DNA of 64,000 nucleotides. It comes from Shimia ponticola (lineage in GTDB: Bacteria > Pseudomonadota > Alphaproteobacteria > Rhodobacterales > Rhodobacteraceae). Below are positions 37,178-46,800 of this stretch, piece by piece. Under the pieces are notes generated by a model that worked only from the letters and a program-made list of their open reading frames with translations, did no database searches and had not been told where the DNA came from. The translations under genes were made by a program, and so were the position numbers. The DNA lies in assembly GCF_007995215.1 (NCBI RefSeq), contig NZ_VCDK01000003.1:1178001-1242000 (forward strand), given 5' to 3'. Position 1 is the first letter of the stretch. Every line of letters begins with the position of its first letter.

Positions 37178-37594
37178 ATGGAGATCAACACTTACCTCAC
37201 CTTCGACGGGACGGCGCGCGAAGCAATCATGTTCTACGCCAAGGTCTTTGACACGGAACCTATGGCGATGATGACTTTCGGTGAAATGCCCGATGGCGGA
37301 CCAGACCCCGATCTGAAGGACAGGCTGGCCCATGCGCGCATCAAAATTCATGGCCGCGATCTCATGGTCTCGGACACTGGACCGTGGTCACCACATCAAG
37401 GGTTTTCAGGCTTTAGCGTGCAGGTCGATTGCGACACGGTCGAAGAGGCCCACCGCATCTTTGCCGCCTTGGCCGAAGGCGGCGCGCAGACCATGCCGAT
37501 CGCAGAAACCTTTTGGGCAACCGCATTTGGCATGTGTACCGACCAATTTGGCGTGCCTTGGATGGTCAATTGTGACACGCCGAGCGTTGCCTGA
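37178..37594 (+). CDS. VOC-family (PhnB-like) protein
   Basis: The 138-residue product is a glyoxalase/bleomycin-resistance fold protein of the PhnB type. It has INTYLTFDGTAREAIMFYAKVFDTEPMAMMTFGEMP, DTGPWSPHQGFSGFSVQVDCDTVEEAHRIFAALAEGG and a closing WATAFGMCTDQFGVPWMVNC. The family adopts two beta-alpha-beta-beta-beta repeats that can bind a metal. The reaction is not known and nearby genes do not fix it. The ATG at 37178 follows AAGGAGG. The stop lies about 65 bases before trpA. Confidence 0.87.
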   Translation: MEINTYLTFDGTAREAIMFYAKVFDTEPMAMMTFGEMPDGGPDPDLKDRLAHARIKIHGRDLMVSDTGPWSPHQGFSGFSVQVDCDTVEEAHRIFAALAEGGAQTMPIAETFWATAFGMCTDQFGVPWMVNCDTPSVA

Positions 37595-37660
37595 CGCGCC
37601 GCGCGGTTGACGTTGGACGAATTCCCCCGCAAGAGGTCTCGACATGCCAAGGGGGACACC

Positions 37661-38455
37661 ATGATTTCACGGATCGACGCAAAATTCGCAGAGCTTCAGG
37701 CCAGAGGGCAAAAAGCCTTTGTTGCCTATGTGATGGCGGGCGATCCAAACTATGAGGCTTCGGTCGAGATCGTAAAAGGCTTGCCGGGCGCTGGCGTCGA
37801 CATCATCGAATTGGGTTTGCCCTTTACCGATCCGATGGCCGACGGCCCGACCATCCAGCTGGCTGGCCAGCGCGCACTAGAACAGGGCATGACGCTCGAC
37901 AAAACGCTCGATGTCGCGCGCGCCCTTCGGGAAACGGATGACACAACCCCAATCGTGATGATGGGCTATTACAACCCGATCTATTCACGCGGCGTGGACC
38001 TGTTTCTGGAGCAAGCCAAAGAGGCAGGCATCGATGGGCTGATCATCGTGGACCTGCCGCCGGAGGAAGACAGCGAGCTTTGCATTCCAGCGCAAAATGC
38101 CGGGCTGAACTTTATCCGTCTGTCGACGCCCACGACCGATGACAAACGTCTGCCAACCGTTCTGCAAAACACGTCAGGATTTGTTTACTACGTGTCGATC
38201 ACCGGGATCACCGGGTCCGCGGCTGCCCAGTCGGCAGATGTCGCCCCAGAAGTGTCGCGCATCAAATCTGCAACGGACCTGCCTGTTATCGTGGGCTTTG
38301 GTATCAAAACCCCAGAGGCAAGCCGGGACATCGCAAGTGTTGCAGACGGCGCAGTGGTCGGTTCGGCCATCGTCGAACGGATCGCTGCCGGTGACAGCAC
38401 CGCCGACGTCCTTGCCTTTGTGAAATCGCTGGCAGACGGCGCGCACTCCGCCTGA
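37661..38455 (+). CDS. trpA: Tryptophan synthase alpha chain
   Basis: TrpA cleaves indole-glycerol phosphate and hands indole to TrpB. The 264-residue product has the substrate Glu and Asp in [39 protein letters not shown], and the phosphate loop in [13 protein letters not shown], then [10 protein letters not shown]. The ATG at 37661 follows AAGGGGG. trpB is not adjacent, unlike many trp operons. An inverted repeat with AGCCGG arms follows the stop at 38470-38490 and may help end transcription. Confidence 0.95.
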   Translation: MISRIDAKFAELQARGQKAFVAYVMAGDPNYEASVEIVKGLPGAGVDIIELGLPFTDPMADGPTIQLAGQRALEQGMTLDKTLDVARALRETDDTTPIVMMGYYNPIYSRGVDLFLEQAKEAGIDGLIIVDLPPEEDSELCIPAQNAGLNFIRLSTPTTDDKRLPTVLQNTSGFVYYVSITGITGSAAAQSADVAPEVSRIKSATDLPVIVGFGIKTPEASRDIASVADGAVVGSAIVERIAAGDSTADVLAFVKSLADGAHSA

Positions 38456-38469
38456 AGATCGGCGGTCGT

Positions 38470-38490
38470 CCGGCTGGCCATCATAGCCGG
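38470..38490. terminator. Inverted repeat between trpA and the converging lipoprotein gene
   Basis: CCGGCT (38470-38475) and AGCCGG (38485-38490) with a 9-base spacer. The 3' arm overlaps the last codons of the converging gene. No T-run is present, so termination is only possible. Confidence 0.35.
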
Positions 38491-38951
38491 ATACCGTACC
38501 GGTCCACATTGCGCATGACCCGCGCTGTTGGCGTCGTGCCGCTCCACTTTGCACCGGGAAACCGATCTTCAAAGCGGCGGGCAATATCCAGATATAGGTT
38601 CAGCCAACACGCCTTGTGGCCGACGCAGTTGCGTTTGAACGCGGCCACATGCGCGATCTCATGGGTGACATTCACGACCCCCGTTCCGCCGGGCAGAACG
38701 GTGCTAAGTTCCACTGTGCCAGCGCTAGACGCTTTGCCATAGTTCGTGCGCGATGTGGTAAATTCAAACCGCCTGACCCCGGCACGTAGCGCTTCCTCTG
38801 TCACAAATGCCGCCATCGCCTCATCCGGCATAAAGGCAGCAACTTGTGCATACATACGCTGGTAGCGCAGGCTGTCCGTTTCGGGACCCGAGGACATGCA
38901 CCCCGCTAAAGCCGTCATCGCCGATACCAAAACCACGCCACTGAAACGCAT
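38481..38951 (-). CDS. Lipoprotein with HEIAH zinc-protease-like motif
   Basis: The 156-residue product has a lipoprotein signal (lipobox LAGC, acylated Cys18), so it is anchored in the cell envelope. It carries VVNVTHEIAHVAAF with His97, Glu98 and His101 forming an HExxH pattern, the zincin zinc site. A downstream region has Cys and Trp (CVGHKACWLNLYLD). I do not recognise a named family. Peptidase activity is inferred from the motif and is not certain, since the third ligand cannot be assigned. The ATG at 38951 begins the signal peptide; the frame extends a few codons upstream. It stands alone. Confidence 0.75.
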   Translation of the reverse strand: MRFSGVVLVSAMTALAGCMSSGPETDSLRYQRMYAQVAAFMPDEAMAAFVTEEALRAGVRRFEFTTSRTNYGKASSAGTVELSTVLPGGTGVVNVTHEIAHVAAFKRNCVGHKACWLNLYLDIARRFEDRFPGAKWSGTTPTARVMRNVDRYGIRL

Positions 38952-39043
38952 CTGTCCCTCCGAGATCGGCCGCAACGGCCTGTTCGTGTACAGGCTAACA
39001 GTCGCACATGCCTCTGGACAGCATTGATGCTTGGAGCTGCGGG

Positions 39044-40237
39044 TTAAGGCTCTCTGAACGCCTCTTTGCTCTTGTAGAGCGGTTTCAGCAGGTATTGCAG
39101 GATTGTCTTGGCTCCGGTCTGCAACTCGACAGTTGCCCGCATACCCGGGCGGATTTCCACCGCGCGTTGCCTTGCTGTCAGCTTGCTTCGATCCACCGAA
39201 ACGGTGACGCGATAATGCGGGTCGCCATCGACGACGCGGTCGTCCTTGAACGTGTCGGCCGAGATGAACTGAACCCGGCCTTCGAGTGACCCGTAGATCG
39301 TGTAGTCATAGGCCGACAATTTGATCGTCGCGGCCTGACCGCGTTTGACGTTGGCGATGTCTTCCGGAGCGACCTGTGCCTCGATCAGCATCTCTTCATC
39401 CAGAGGAATGATTTGCGCAATCTCTTCGCCGGGGCGCACTACGCCGCCGATGGTCGTGACCGACAGGTTGTTCACGATGCCCCGCATGGGGCTTACCAGT
39501 GTTGTGCGGTTCAATTGGTCCTGGCTCAGCTTCAAGTTCTGCTTCAGGGTCGCGATCTCTTTCAGCGTATCCGAATAAGCCCCGGCACGCTCCAGCTGCA
39601 TCTGTGTCACGACCTCATCGTAACGCGCCTTGGCGTCGCCATGCGCCTTGCGCGCACGGGTCACTTCGATCAGCGATACGACCTTCCGCTCAAGAAGGTT
39701 TTCCAACAGGCTCAGCTCTTGCGCCGCCTGATCGAGAACCGATTTCGCACCGGCTGCACGGGATTGGAAATCACCTTGGCGGGCACGCAATAAGGCCTGC
39801 TCGGACGCCACAATCTCGGGGTTGCGAACGAACACGGCCTCCGGAACCGGAAACTCGGATTGGCCTTCCATCTCGGCCTCAAGCCGCATCCGCCGGATAT
39901 CGAGCGCGTTGATCTGATCCTGAAGGTCATCAACGTTACTTTGGAAAGCCGTCGAATGCAGGCGCGCCAAAATGGTGCCGGGTGCAACCATATCGCCTTC
40001 CTTGACGCTCAGCTCGGCCAAAATGCCCCCTTCAAGGTTCTGGATTATCTGCGGGCGAGATTGGCTGACAACTTCGCCATCGGCGCGGACAATTTCATCG
40101 ACCCAGGCAAACCCGGCCCAAAGGATGAAGGCAAAGACCGAGGCGGTGACCAACCAGATTGTCCAGCTTGGACGCCTCAGGGCGTGCTCAAGATGTGCGT
40201 CGATGGTCGTGGCAGACATGTCAGGGGCAAGCGTCAT
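39044..40237 (-). CDS. Type I secretion membrane fusion protein (HlyD family)
   Basis: The 397-residue adaptor spans the periplasm between the ABC exporter and the TolC-like channel. It has an N-terminal membrane anchor (WLVTASVFAFILWAGFAWVDEIV) and a lipoyl half (SRPQIIQNLEGGILAELSVKEGDMVAPGT). Long coiled-coil helices cover about residues 90-230, and the second half is GIVNNLSVTTIGGVVRPGEEIAQIIP. The C-terminal PGMRATVELQTGAKTILQYLLKPLYKSKEAFREP is typical of type I adaptors. It is the last gene of the operon and overlaps the ABC gene by four bases. Confidence 0.94.
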   Translation of the reverse strand: MTLAPDMSATTIDAHLEHALRRPSWTIWLVTASVFAFILWAGFAWVDEIVRADGEVVSQSRPQIIQNLEGGILAELSVKEGDMVAPGTILARLHSTAFQSNVDDLQDQINALDIRRMRLEAEMEGQSEFPVPEAVFVRNPEIVASEQALLRARQGDFQSRAAGAKSVLDQAAQELSLLENLLERKVVSLIEVTRARKAHGDAKARYDEVVTQMQLERAGAYSDTLKEIATLKQNLKLSQDQLNRTTLVSPMRGIVNNLSVTTIGGVVRPGEEIAQIIPLDEEMLIEAQVAPEDIANVKRGQAATIKLSAYDYTIYGSLEGRVQFISADTFKDDRVVDGDPHYRVTVSVDRSKLTARQRAVEIRPGMRATVELQTGAKTILQYLLKPLYKSKEAFREP

Positions 40238-42450
40238 GCATTGGCCTCCTTCGCCTTGTTCAAATGAGCCAGAACGGCGTCACGGGGGCCGTCCACTGCC
40301 AGACGTCCGTTTTGCAGGATAAAGGTGCGCTCGGTCAGTTGCAGGATCGGAACGCGGTGCGTAGCGATGATCGCCGTGCGACCTTCCAGCCAGCGCTCGA
40401 GCCTGCGGATCAGCGCACCTTCCAGTGTTTGGTCCAACGCGGCTGTGGGTTCGTCCAACAGAACGACCGACGGATCTTGCAGCCACATGCGCGCCCAGCC
40501 GATGGATTGCCGTTGACCAACACTCAGCCCCTCGCCGCCATCGCGAATGTCCAGATCAAGGCCCTTGTGGTGGCCGCGCACAAATGGACCAAGCCCGGCG
40601 AAATCAAGCGCCTCCAGCAGTCGGTCATCATCGCGTTCCAATTGGTTCAGGTTGAGGTTGTCGCGCAGGGTACCCGAGAACAGGCGCACGTCCTGACTCA
40701 GGTACCCTACGGCCCGGCGGATATCTCGGGGTTCGATCTGGCCGATGTCGACGCCATCCAGCAGGACGCGGCCCGTTGTCGGCGCATAAAGGCCTGACAT
40801 GATTTTGAGCAGAGTCGACTTACCCTGCCCGTTGGTGCCCAACACCGCCACGTTTTGACCGGCTTCGATGCTCACACCGCCAATCTCAAGCGTCGGCGGC
40901 CCATCTTCCTCGTAGCGGAAGGTCATATCGCGAATTTCGAACGACCCAGCGATCTTTTCGCGGCGTAGGTAGGTGCGGTCCTCTTGTACCTCTTGCTCGG
41001 CTTCGATGACCATCTCCAGCCCGTCGAGCGCCGTTTTCACGTTGCTCCAGCGCGCCATCGTTCCGGCCAATTGGGTCAACGGCGCCAAAGTCCGCGATGT
41101 CAGGATGCCGATTGCAATGATCGAGCCCACGGTGAAGTTGCCAGCAAACACCATGAAGGTGCCCACGATCACGGCGGTCACGTAGGTCGCCTGCTGCACC
41201 CCTTGACTCCAGAACGTCAGCGCGGATGCAAGGCGGCGCTGTTCGGAAGACGTGACGGATGACAGGCCGTTCAACTCGTTCCAAATACGCTGAAACCGAT
41301 CCTCAGCGCGATGCGCTTTGAGGGTATCCAGTTCAAAGATCGCCTCCTGCAAGACGCGCGAGGCCTGCGCATTGGCCCCCTGTGCGTCGCGGGTCAGTTG
41401 CAGCATCTTGCGTTGCAGGAAATACCCCGGCAGCACCATCAACAGACCGCCAAGGATCAGCACCCAGACGAGGTGTCCACCAATCGATGCGACGAGCGCG
41501 AGGAAGATCACGATAAACGGAATGTCGGCCAGAGCGCCGATGGTCGAGGCGGTAAAAAACTCACGCACTGAGGCGAATTCCCGCATGGAGGCAAAGATGC
41601 TCGAATTCGCCATCGGTTTTCGGTCAGACCGCATGCCCAGAATGCGCCGCATCAGACTGTCTTGAACTTTCAGTTCAATCGCCCGCCCTGCGCCGTCCAT
41701 CAAACGCGCGCGGCTGATCTTCAACAGAGCTTCGAGCAGCAAAGCAACGAACGCCCCGGTTGCCAGAACCCAGAGCGTGGCCGTGCTTTCGTGGGGGATC
41801 ACACGGTCATATACCTGCAACGAAAACAGCGCGACCGAGACGGCAAGCATGTTTGCCACAAGCGATCCCATGACGATATCGCCTAGGATCGTGCGGTATT
41901 TCAGGAATTGACCCCAAAACCAATGAAGCTTTTGATCGGTTTTGATATGTGTTTTGCGAAGCTGGCCCAGCGTGGCTTCGGCGCGCACAACGAGGCCTGT
42001 AAAGTAAGGCTCAAACTCATCAGCCGGAACAATCAATTCGTTGTCCACTTCGGCGCTGTCGTAAATCCGCAGCCCCGCGTCGGATTGGCCCAGCACCAAG
42101 ACGAACTGGCCAGAATACATCTGCGCAAGCGCAGGCCAGTTGTCCGGTGTACAGCTTGACGCCGTAAAAATGGAAGGCGTCAGATCGGCGGTCGCGAGGA
42201 CCGACGCGACGGCCGTGGCCGTCATGTTGCCCTCTTCGTCCAATCCGACCTTTGCCAGCACTTCGAGCGCGTCGGTCAAAATGACATCGGCACCCAGAAC
42301 ACCGCCATAGGCTTGGATCAATTGCGCCCTTGCGCGATCATCCGACGAGTATTTTGGCTGGCGCTCGGAATTTGCCGCAGGCTCAGACGAGACGACCCCG
42401 AGAATACCGGCCTGAGTCATCTTGTCGGCAAGCGCGGCGTCCTCGCTCAT
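40234..42450 (-). CDS. Type I secretion ABC transporter (LapB/BapC-like)
   Basis: The 738-residue product has an N-terminal C39-peptidase-like region without clear catalytic Cys, as in type I exporters of non-processed substrates. The membrane domain begins near KYRTILGDIVMGSLVANMLAVSVALFSLQVYDRVIPHES. The ATPase domain has Walker A GTNGQGKST, Walker B SVVLLDEPTAALD and H-loop IIATHR. The signature reads LSVGQRQSIGWARM, with Val where LSGGQ has its first Gly. It overlaps both neighbours by four bases and should export the adhesin encoded upstream. Confidence 0.94.
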   Translation of the reverse strand: MSEDAALADKMTQAGILGVVSSEPAANSERQPKYSSDDRARAQLIQAYGGVLGADVILTDALEVLAKVGLDEEGNMTATAVASVLATADLTPSIFTASSCTPDNWPALAQMYSGQFVLVLGQSDAGLRIYDSAEVDNELIVPADEFEPYFTGLVVRAEATLGQLRKTHIKTDQKLHWFWGQFLKYRTILGDIVMGSLVANMLAVSVALFSLQVYDRVIPHESTATLWVLATGAFVALLLEALLKISRARLMDGAGRAIELKVQDSLMRRILGMRSDRKPMANSSIFASMREFASVREFFTASTIGALADIPFIVIFLALVASIGGHLVWVLILGGLLMVLPGYFLQRKMLQLTRDAQGANAQASRVLQEAIFELDTLKAHRAEDRFQRIWNELNGLSSVTSSEQRRLASALTFWSQGVQQATYVTAVIVGTFMVFAGNFTVGSIIAIGILTSRTLAPLTQLAGTMARWSNVKTALDGLEMVIEAEQEVQEDRTYLRREKIAGSFEIRDMTFRYEEDGPPTLEIGGVSIEAGQNVAVLGTNGQGKSTLLKIMSGLYAPTTGRVLLDGVDIGQIEPRDIRRAVGYLSQDVRLFSGTLRDNLNLNQLERDDDRLLEALDFAGLGPFVRGHHKGLDLDIRDGGEGLSVGQRQSIGWARMWLQDPSVVLLDEPTAALDQTLEGALIRRLERWLEGRTAIIATHRVPILQLTERTFILQNGRLAVDGPRDAVLAHLNKAKEANA

Positions 42451-43745
42451 ATTTTGGCCCCGTCGACCAAGGCTCCGAATTGCGAAGCGATCTCAAGCCG
42501 GACCCGAATGCGATCATATTTCAGCTGGACATATTCCCGCTCGAGGCGCATCGCCGTCTCATAGTTGCTGATCACTTCCATGATCGAACGAACGCCGGCT
42601 TCGAATTGCTGCTGGAACAACACCTGGTTTTCGCGTGCGCTCGCGGCCAACGCCTTGGCTTGCGCTTCTTGCCGCTCCAAAGCCGTCATTTGCTGTGACA
42701 GGCGCCGCAGCTTGCGGTTGCTGTCTTCGACGGCCTGCGCGACTCGGCGGTTCGCGGCATCTTCGGCGGCTTGCACAGCAGCCAGTTGATCGCGAATGCC
42801 CACTCCAATCAATTCAGGCGAGGCAATGTCCAGATTGGCTCCGCCGTTTTCGCCAATGGTTCCGTTGATCGTCGCGCCCGGCAAATACTGGGCGCGCGTA
42901 ATCCGCGCTTGCGCAATATCCCGGCTCCGGAACGCTTCGGCCTCAAGAACGGCGAGCGGCTTTAACCCAGTTGGTGCGGTTTCAATGGTTGCCAAGCCGT
43001 TGACGTTCACCAGACTTCCATCTGCCATGGCGTTCAGTTCGGCCAAGGCGACCTGCGCCTTTTCACGGTCGGCGATTGTCTGATTGCGCGCCTCGCGCAG
43101 CTTGTTTGCAATCACGCGCTGATCCGAGAGGTCGGACACGCCACCGCGCACCCGTTCGCCCATGATCCCGTGGAAATATTCCAGCCGTTTTTCTGCCTGC
43201 GCCGACACATGCGCAGCCTCACGGGCCTGTTGCCCCTTGAGGTAGAGGCTCAGAGCCTCAAGCACCCGCTCATTGGTTTCGGTCGACAACGCGACGGCTA
43301 CGGCCTCGACATCCGCTGCCGCAAAGTCCCGTTCTGCCTTTTTCAGACCATTGTCATAGACCACCTGTTGGACAAGCAATCCGGTGACCACCGATCCCAG
43401 TGACGACAACGAGATGTTAGGCCCAATCTTGGGAAGCCAGTTCTTGGACGCAGCCTTCGCCCGAAGGCGGGCGGCGCGCAAATCGGCCTCTGCCGGGCGG
43501 GCGTTCGCGGCCAACACGCTGTCCGCGACCGTCTCAAAGGACGTTCCCGATTTCACGACAGATTTTCGGTAAAGAAGGCTGTCGATGATGGCCGAGTCCT
43601 CGGCCTGCGCAAAGCTCTGCGGAATCGCAGCGCGCGTCACCGGCGGTGCTTTTGTGGTCTTTTGCGTTGTAATCTGCGTCATGCAGCCGGCCAAAGCCGT
43701 AGATGCACAAAGCGCAACGATACCGTTTACAAGCTGCCGTTTCAC
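42447..43745 (-). CDS. TolC-family outer-membrane channel with lipoprotein signal
   Basis: The 432-residue product has a lipoprotein-type signal (LAGC at residues 18-21, Cys21), followed by two TolC repeats rich in long helices (NARPAEADLRAARLRAKAASKNWLPKIGPNIS and QAKALAASARENQVLFQQQFEAGVRSIMEVISNYETAM). It forms the outer-membrane conduit for the type I system. It starts 87 bases after the adhesin stop and overlaps the ABC exporter gene by four bases. The gap to the adhesin shows no clear hairpin, so co-transcription is likely. Confidence 0.92.
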   Translation of the reverse strand: MKRQLVNGIVALCASTALAGCMTQITTQKTTKAPPVTRAAIPQSFAQAEDSAIIDSLLYRKSVVKSGTSFETVADSVLAANARPAEADLRAARLRAKAASKNWLPKIGPNISLSSLGSVVTGLLVQQVVYDNGLKKAERDFAAADVEAVAVALSTETNERVLEALSLYLKGQQAREAAHVSAQAEKRLEYFHGIMGERVRGGVSDLSDQRVIANKLREARNQTIADREKAQVALAELNAMADGSLVNVNGLATIETAPTGLKPLAVLEAEAFRSRDIAQARITRAQYLPGATINGTIGENGGANLDIASPELIGVGIRDQLAAVQAAEDAANRRVAQAVEDSNRKLRRLSQQMTALERQEAQAKALAASARENQVLFQQQFEAGVRSIMEVISNYETAMRLEREYVQLKYDRIRVRLEIASQFGALVDGAKI

Positions 43746-43832
43746 CAGCTGCCCCCTTCTACCGCTCGATGTTCGCCCCTTTTTTTGTGCGGGTGGCCCC
43801 CTTGTTTTGTCGGAGGCCTTCCCGCTGGAGCT

Positions 43833-46800
43833 TTAGATGACGACGTTGATATCTTGGTCGATCACGACCGAGACACCGCCATCGCCAAGGGTATAGACGT
43901 CGTAGTCTTGCGTACCGATCCGCTGTACCTGACCTGTGCGCACCGCGCCGGTCATTGTGACGTGATCGTCTTGACCGCCATGGATCGTCAACGTGTCAGT
44001 GTTGTCCGACAGTGACCGCACCATGTCTGCCGTCAGGGTCAGATCAGCGTCCGACGCGTATTGCAGGTCCACGGCTTCAATCTCGAAGCCGGCCAGACCG
44101 GAATTCGTCAGATCGACCGTTGGATCGGTTTCGCTTTCGGTCACAAACAGGGTCGAGGTGGAGTTGCCCGCCGCGTCTTCTGCCGTGACAACAAGATCTG
44201 AGCCATCAGACACTGGCGCTGTGAAGTTGAAGCGCAACTCGCCAAAGCCCGGGTCTTCATTGACCGAGTAGTTCAGCTCTTGCACCGCGCCCGCAGTTGT
44301 CAGTTCCGCGATTTCGATCGTGTCGTCCGTGTCCAGCGTCGAGATGCTGCGCAGCCCCGAGAAACCGGTCGAGAACGCCGTTATCAGCGGAGCACCCGGC
44401 GCCTCTGTGTCGAGCAGGAAGTCTGCTGTGACGGTCGCTTGGTTACCAAAGCTGTCTGTTGCGCTGACGCTGACATCTGCGGTGTATTCGCCCGATGGGA
44501 TTTCTCCGGCGGCATAGGTCACTGTCCAGCTTCCGTCGAAACCGACAGTTGCCTGACGCGTCACACCTTCGAGTGTGACGGACACCGAAGATCCCGGTTC
44601 GACCGTACCACCCAATGTGATGCCATCGGCAGCCGCCGACGCATTCAACGTTTCCCCGGTTTCAACCGGCAGGGATGTGATGGCCAGATTTTCGACAGCG
44701 GTATCGACCTGCACCGTGCTGGTGATCAGATCGGTGTTGCCAGCCGCATCCGTGGCTTCGGCCCGCAATGTGGCGACATAACTGCCGTCAGGGATCTGGG
44801 ATGCCGAGAATTCGGCGGCCCATGTGCCGTCGGCGGCGACCAGCGCCTGCGCCGTCACGCTGCCAAAGCTGACGAGAACGGTAGACCCCGGCTCGACGAT
44901 GCCACGTACGACGACGCCGTCAGAGGCCTCTGCGCCCGTGATACGGCCGTCTCCTTCAACCGGTGCCGCGCTGAAGGCCAGCGGCGAAAGTTCGGTGTCT
45001 ACCTGAACGGTATCTGACGCCGTTGCCGTGTTTCCTGCGGCATCAGTCGTCGTCGCAGTGATGTTGGCCGTGTAGGTCCCGGCAGGGATTTCCGTGCTTG
45101 CGTAATAGGCCGACCACGATCCATCAGGACCCGCGATAACAGTCTTGGAAACGGACCCCAGCAGAACCGTAACCACGGCCCCAGCGTCGGCGCTGCCTGT
45201 GACTGTCACGCCATCCGCTGCTTCAACCTCGTTGATGACGTCATCGCCCTCGATTGGCGCGCCCGAGATAGAGAGCGACCCGGCGACGGTATCGACATCA
45301 ACATCCTGCGCCAGGGTGTCGGTGTTCCCGGCGGCGTCTGTAGATGTCACGGTCAAAACGGTTGAATACTGGCCACTTGGGATGTCGCCGGCGTCCAGCG
45401 TCACGCTCCATGTGCCATCTGGCTGCACAAAGACCGATTGCGTCAGTCCAGCCATGGTCAGTGTCAGCGTGCTACCCGGCTCTGTGGTCCCGGACACGGT
45501 CACGCCGCCATTCAATTCATCCGCGCCCAACAAACCGTCACCGCCAACAGTGCCAGAAGTCACGGCAAAGCCGTCAACGCTGGTGTCGACCCGGACCGGA
45601 AGGCTATCGGTCGCGACGTTGCCCGATGGGCTGGTCGCTGTTGCGGTTGCAGAGGTCAGGTAAGTACCGCTTGGTACGTTGCCTGCAGCAAACGACGCCG
45701 CCCAGGTACCGTCTGCGGCAACCACGGCTGCCACGCTTGCGCCCGCGAATTCGACCATGACGGACGAACCAGGCTGTGTCGTACCCGTGATGACCACACC
45801 GTCAGCGGCCTCGACCCCGTTCACCACGTTGTCGCCTTCGACAGGTGCAGGGCCAACGGCCACGAAGCCCAAGGTATCAAGCTCAACAGTGCCAGAATCA
45901 GTTGCCGTGTTCCCGGCAGCATCGGTTGCCGTGACCGACATATCCAACGTCATCACACCAGATGGAAGATCGCCGGAGGTAAAGCTTGCGGTCCAAGTGC
46001 CATCGCTTGCCACCGTCGCCGTGCGCGTGATGCCATGCAGCGTCACGCTGACGGTCGCGTCAGGCTGAGTTGTGCCGGTCAGGACGATGCCTGCATTGGC
46101 CTCTTGAGCCGTGATCATGTTGTCGCCGACCTGCGTGTCGTCCAACGCCACGTTGATCTCGGTATCGATCGTGATCGAGCCAACGGCCGTGGTCACGTTG
46201 CCTGCGGCATCGGTTGCCGTCGCCGTAACGGCCTGTTCGCTTTCGCCCGAAGGAATCCCGGAGGCAGGGACATCGACAGTCCAGACGCCAGCCTCATCGA
46301 CCGTTGCGGTATAGGTGTTGCCAGCAAAGTCGACGCTGACACTTGATCCCGGCTGTGTCGTACCGGTCAATGTGATGCCGTCAGCGGCCTCGGTCGCGTT
46401 GACCATCCCGTCGCTTTCAACGGTGGCAGTCTCAACCGAGACCTCGCCGAGGGTATCAACACGGACAGGCGCGCGCGCCGTCGTGACGTTGCCGCCCGCG
46501 TCGATTGTCGTCGCAACAAGCTCGGTGCCGTATTCACCCGGAGGCAAGGCACCGGGGCCGAAGTTCGCGGTCCAATTCCCATCCGCATCAGCCTGCGTGG
46601 TCACTGTGACCCCGGCCAACGTCAGTGAGACGGTCACGCCCGGAGAGGCCGTGCCATTCACAAACACGCCTGCGTCGTTTTCCGTGTCATTGATGATATC
46701 GTCGATCGCGATGCCACCCGGTGCCACTTCCAGCGCTTCGGCGGCTGTATCGACCTGAATCGCATCGGTCACGGTTGTGACATTGCCCGCTGCGTCCGTG

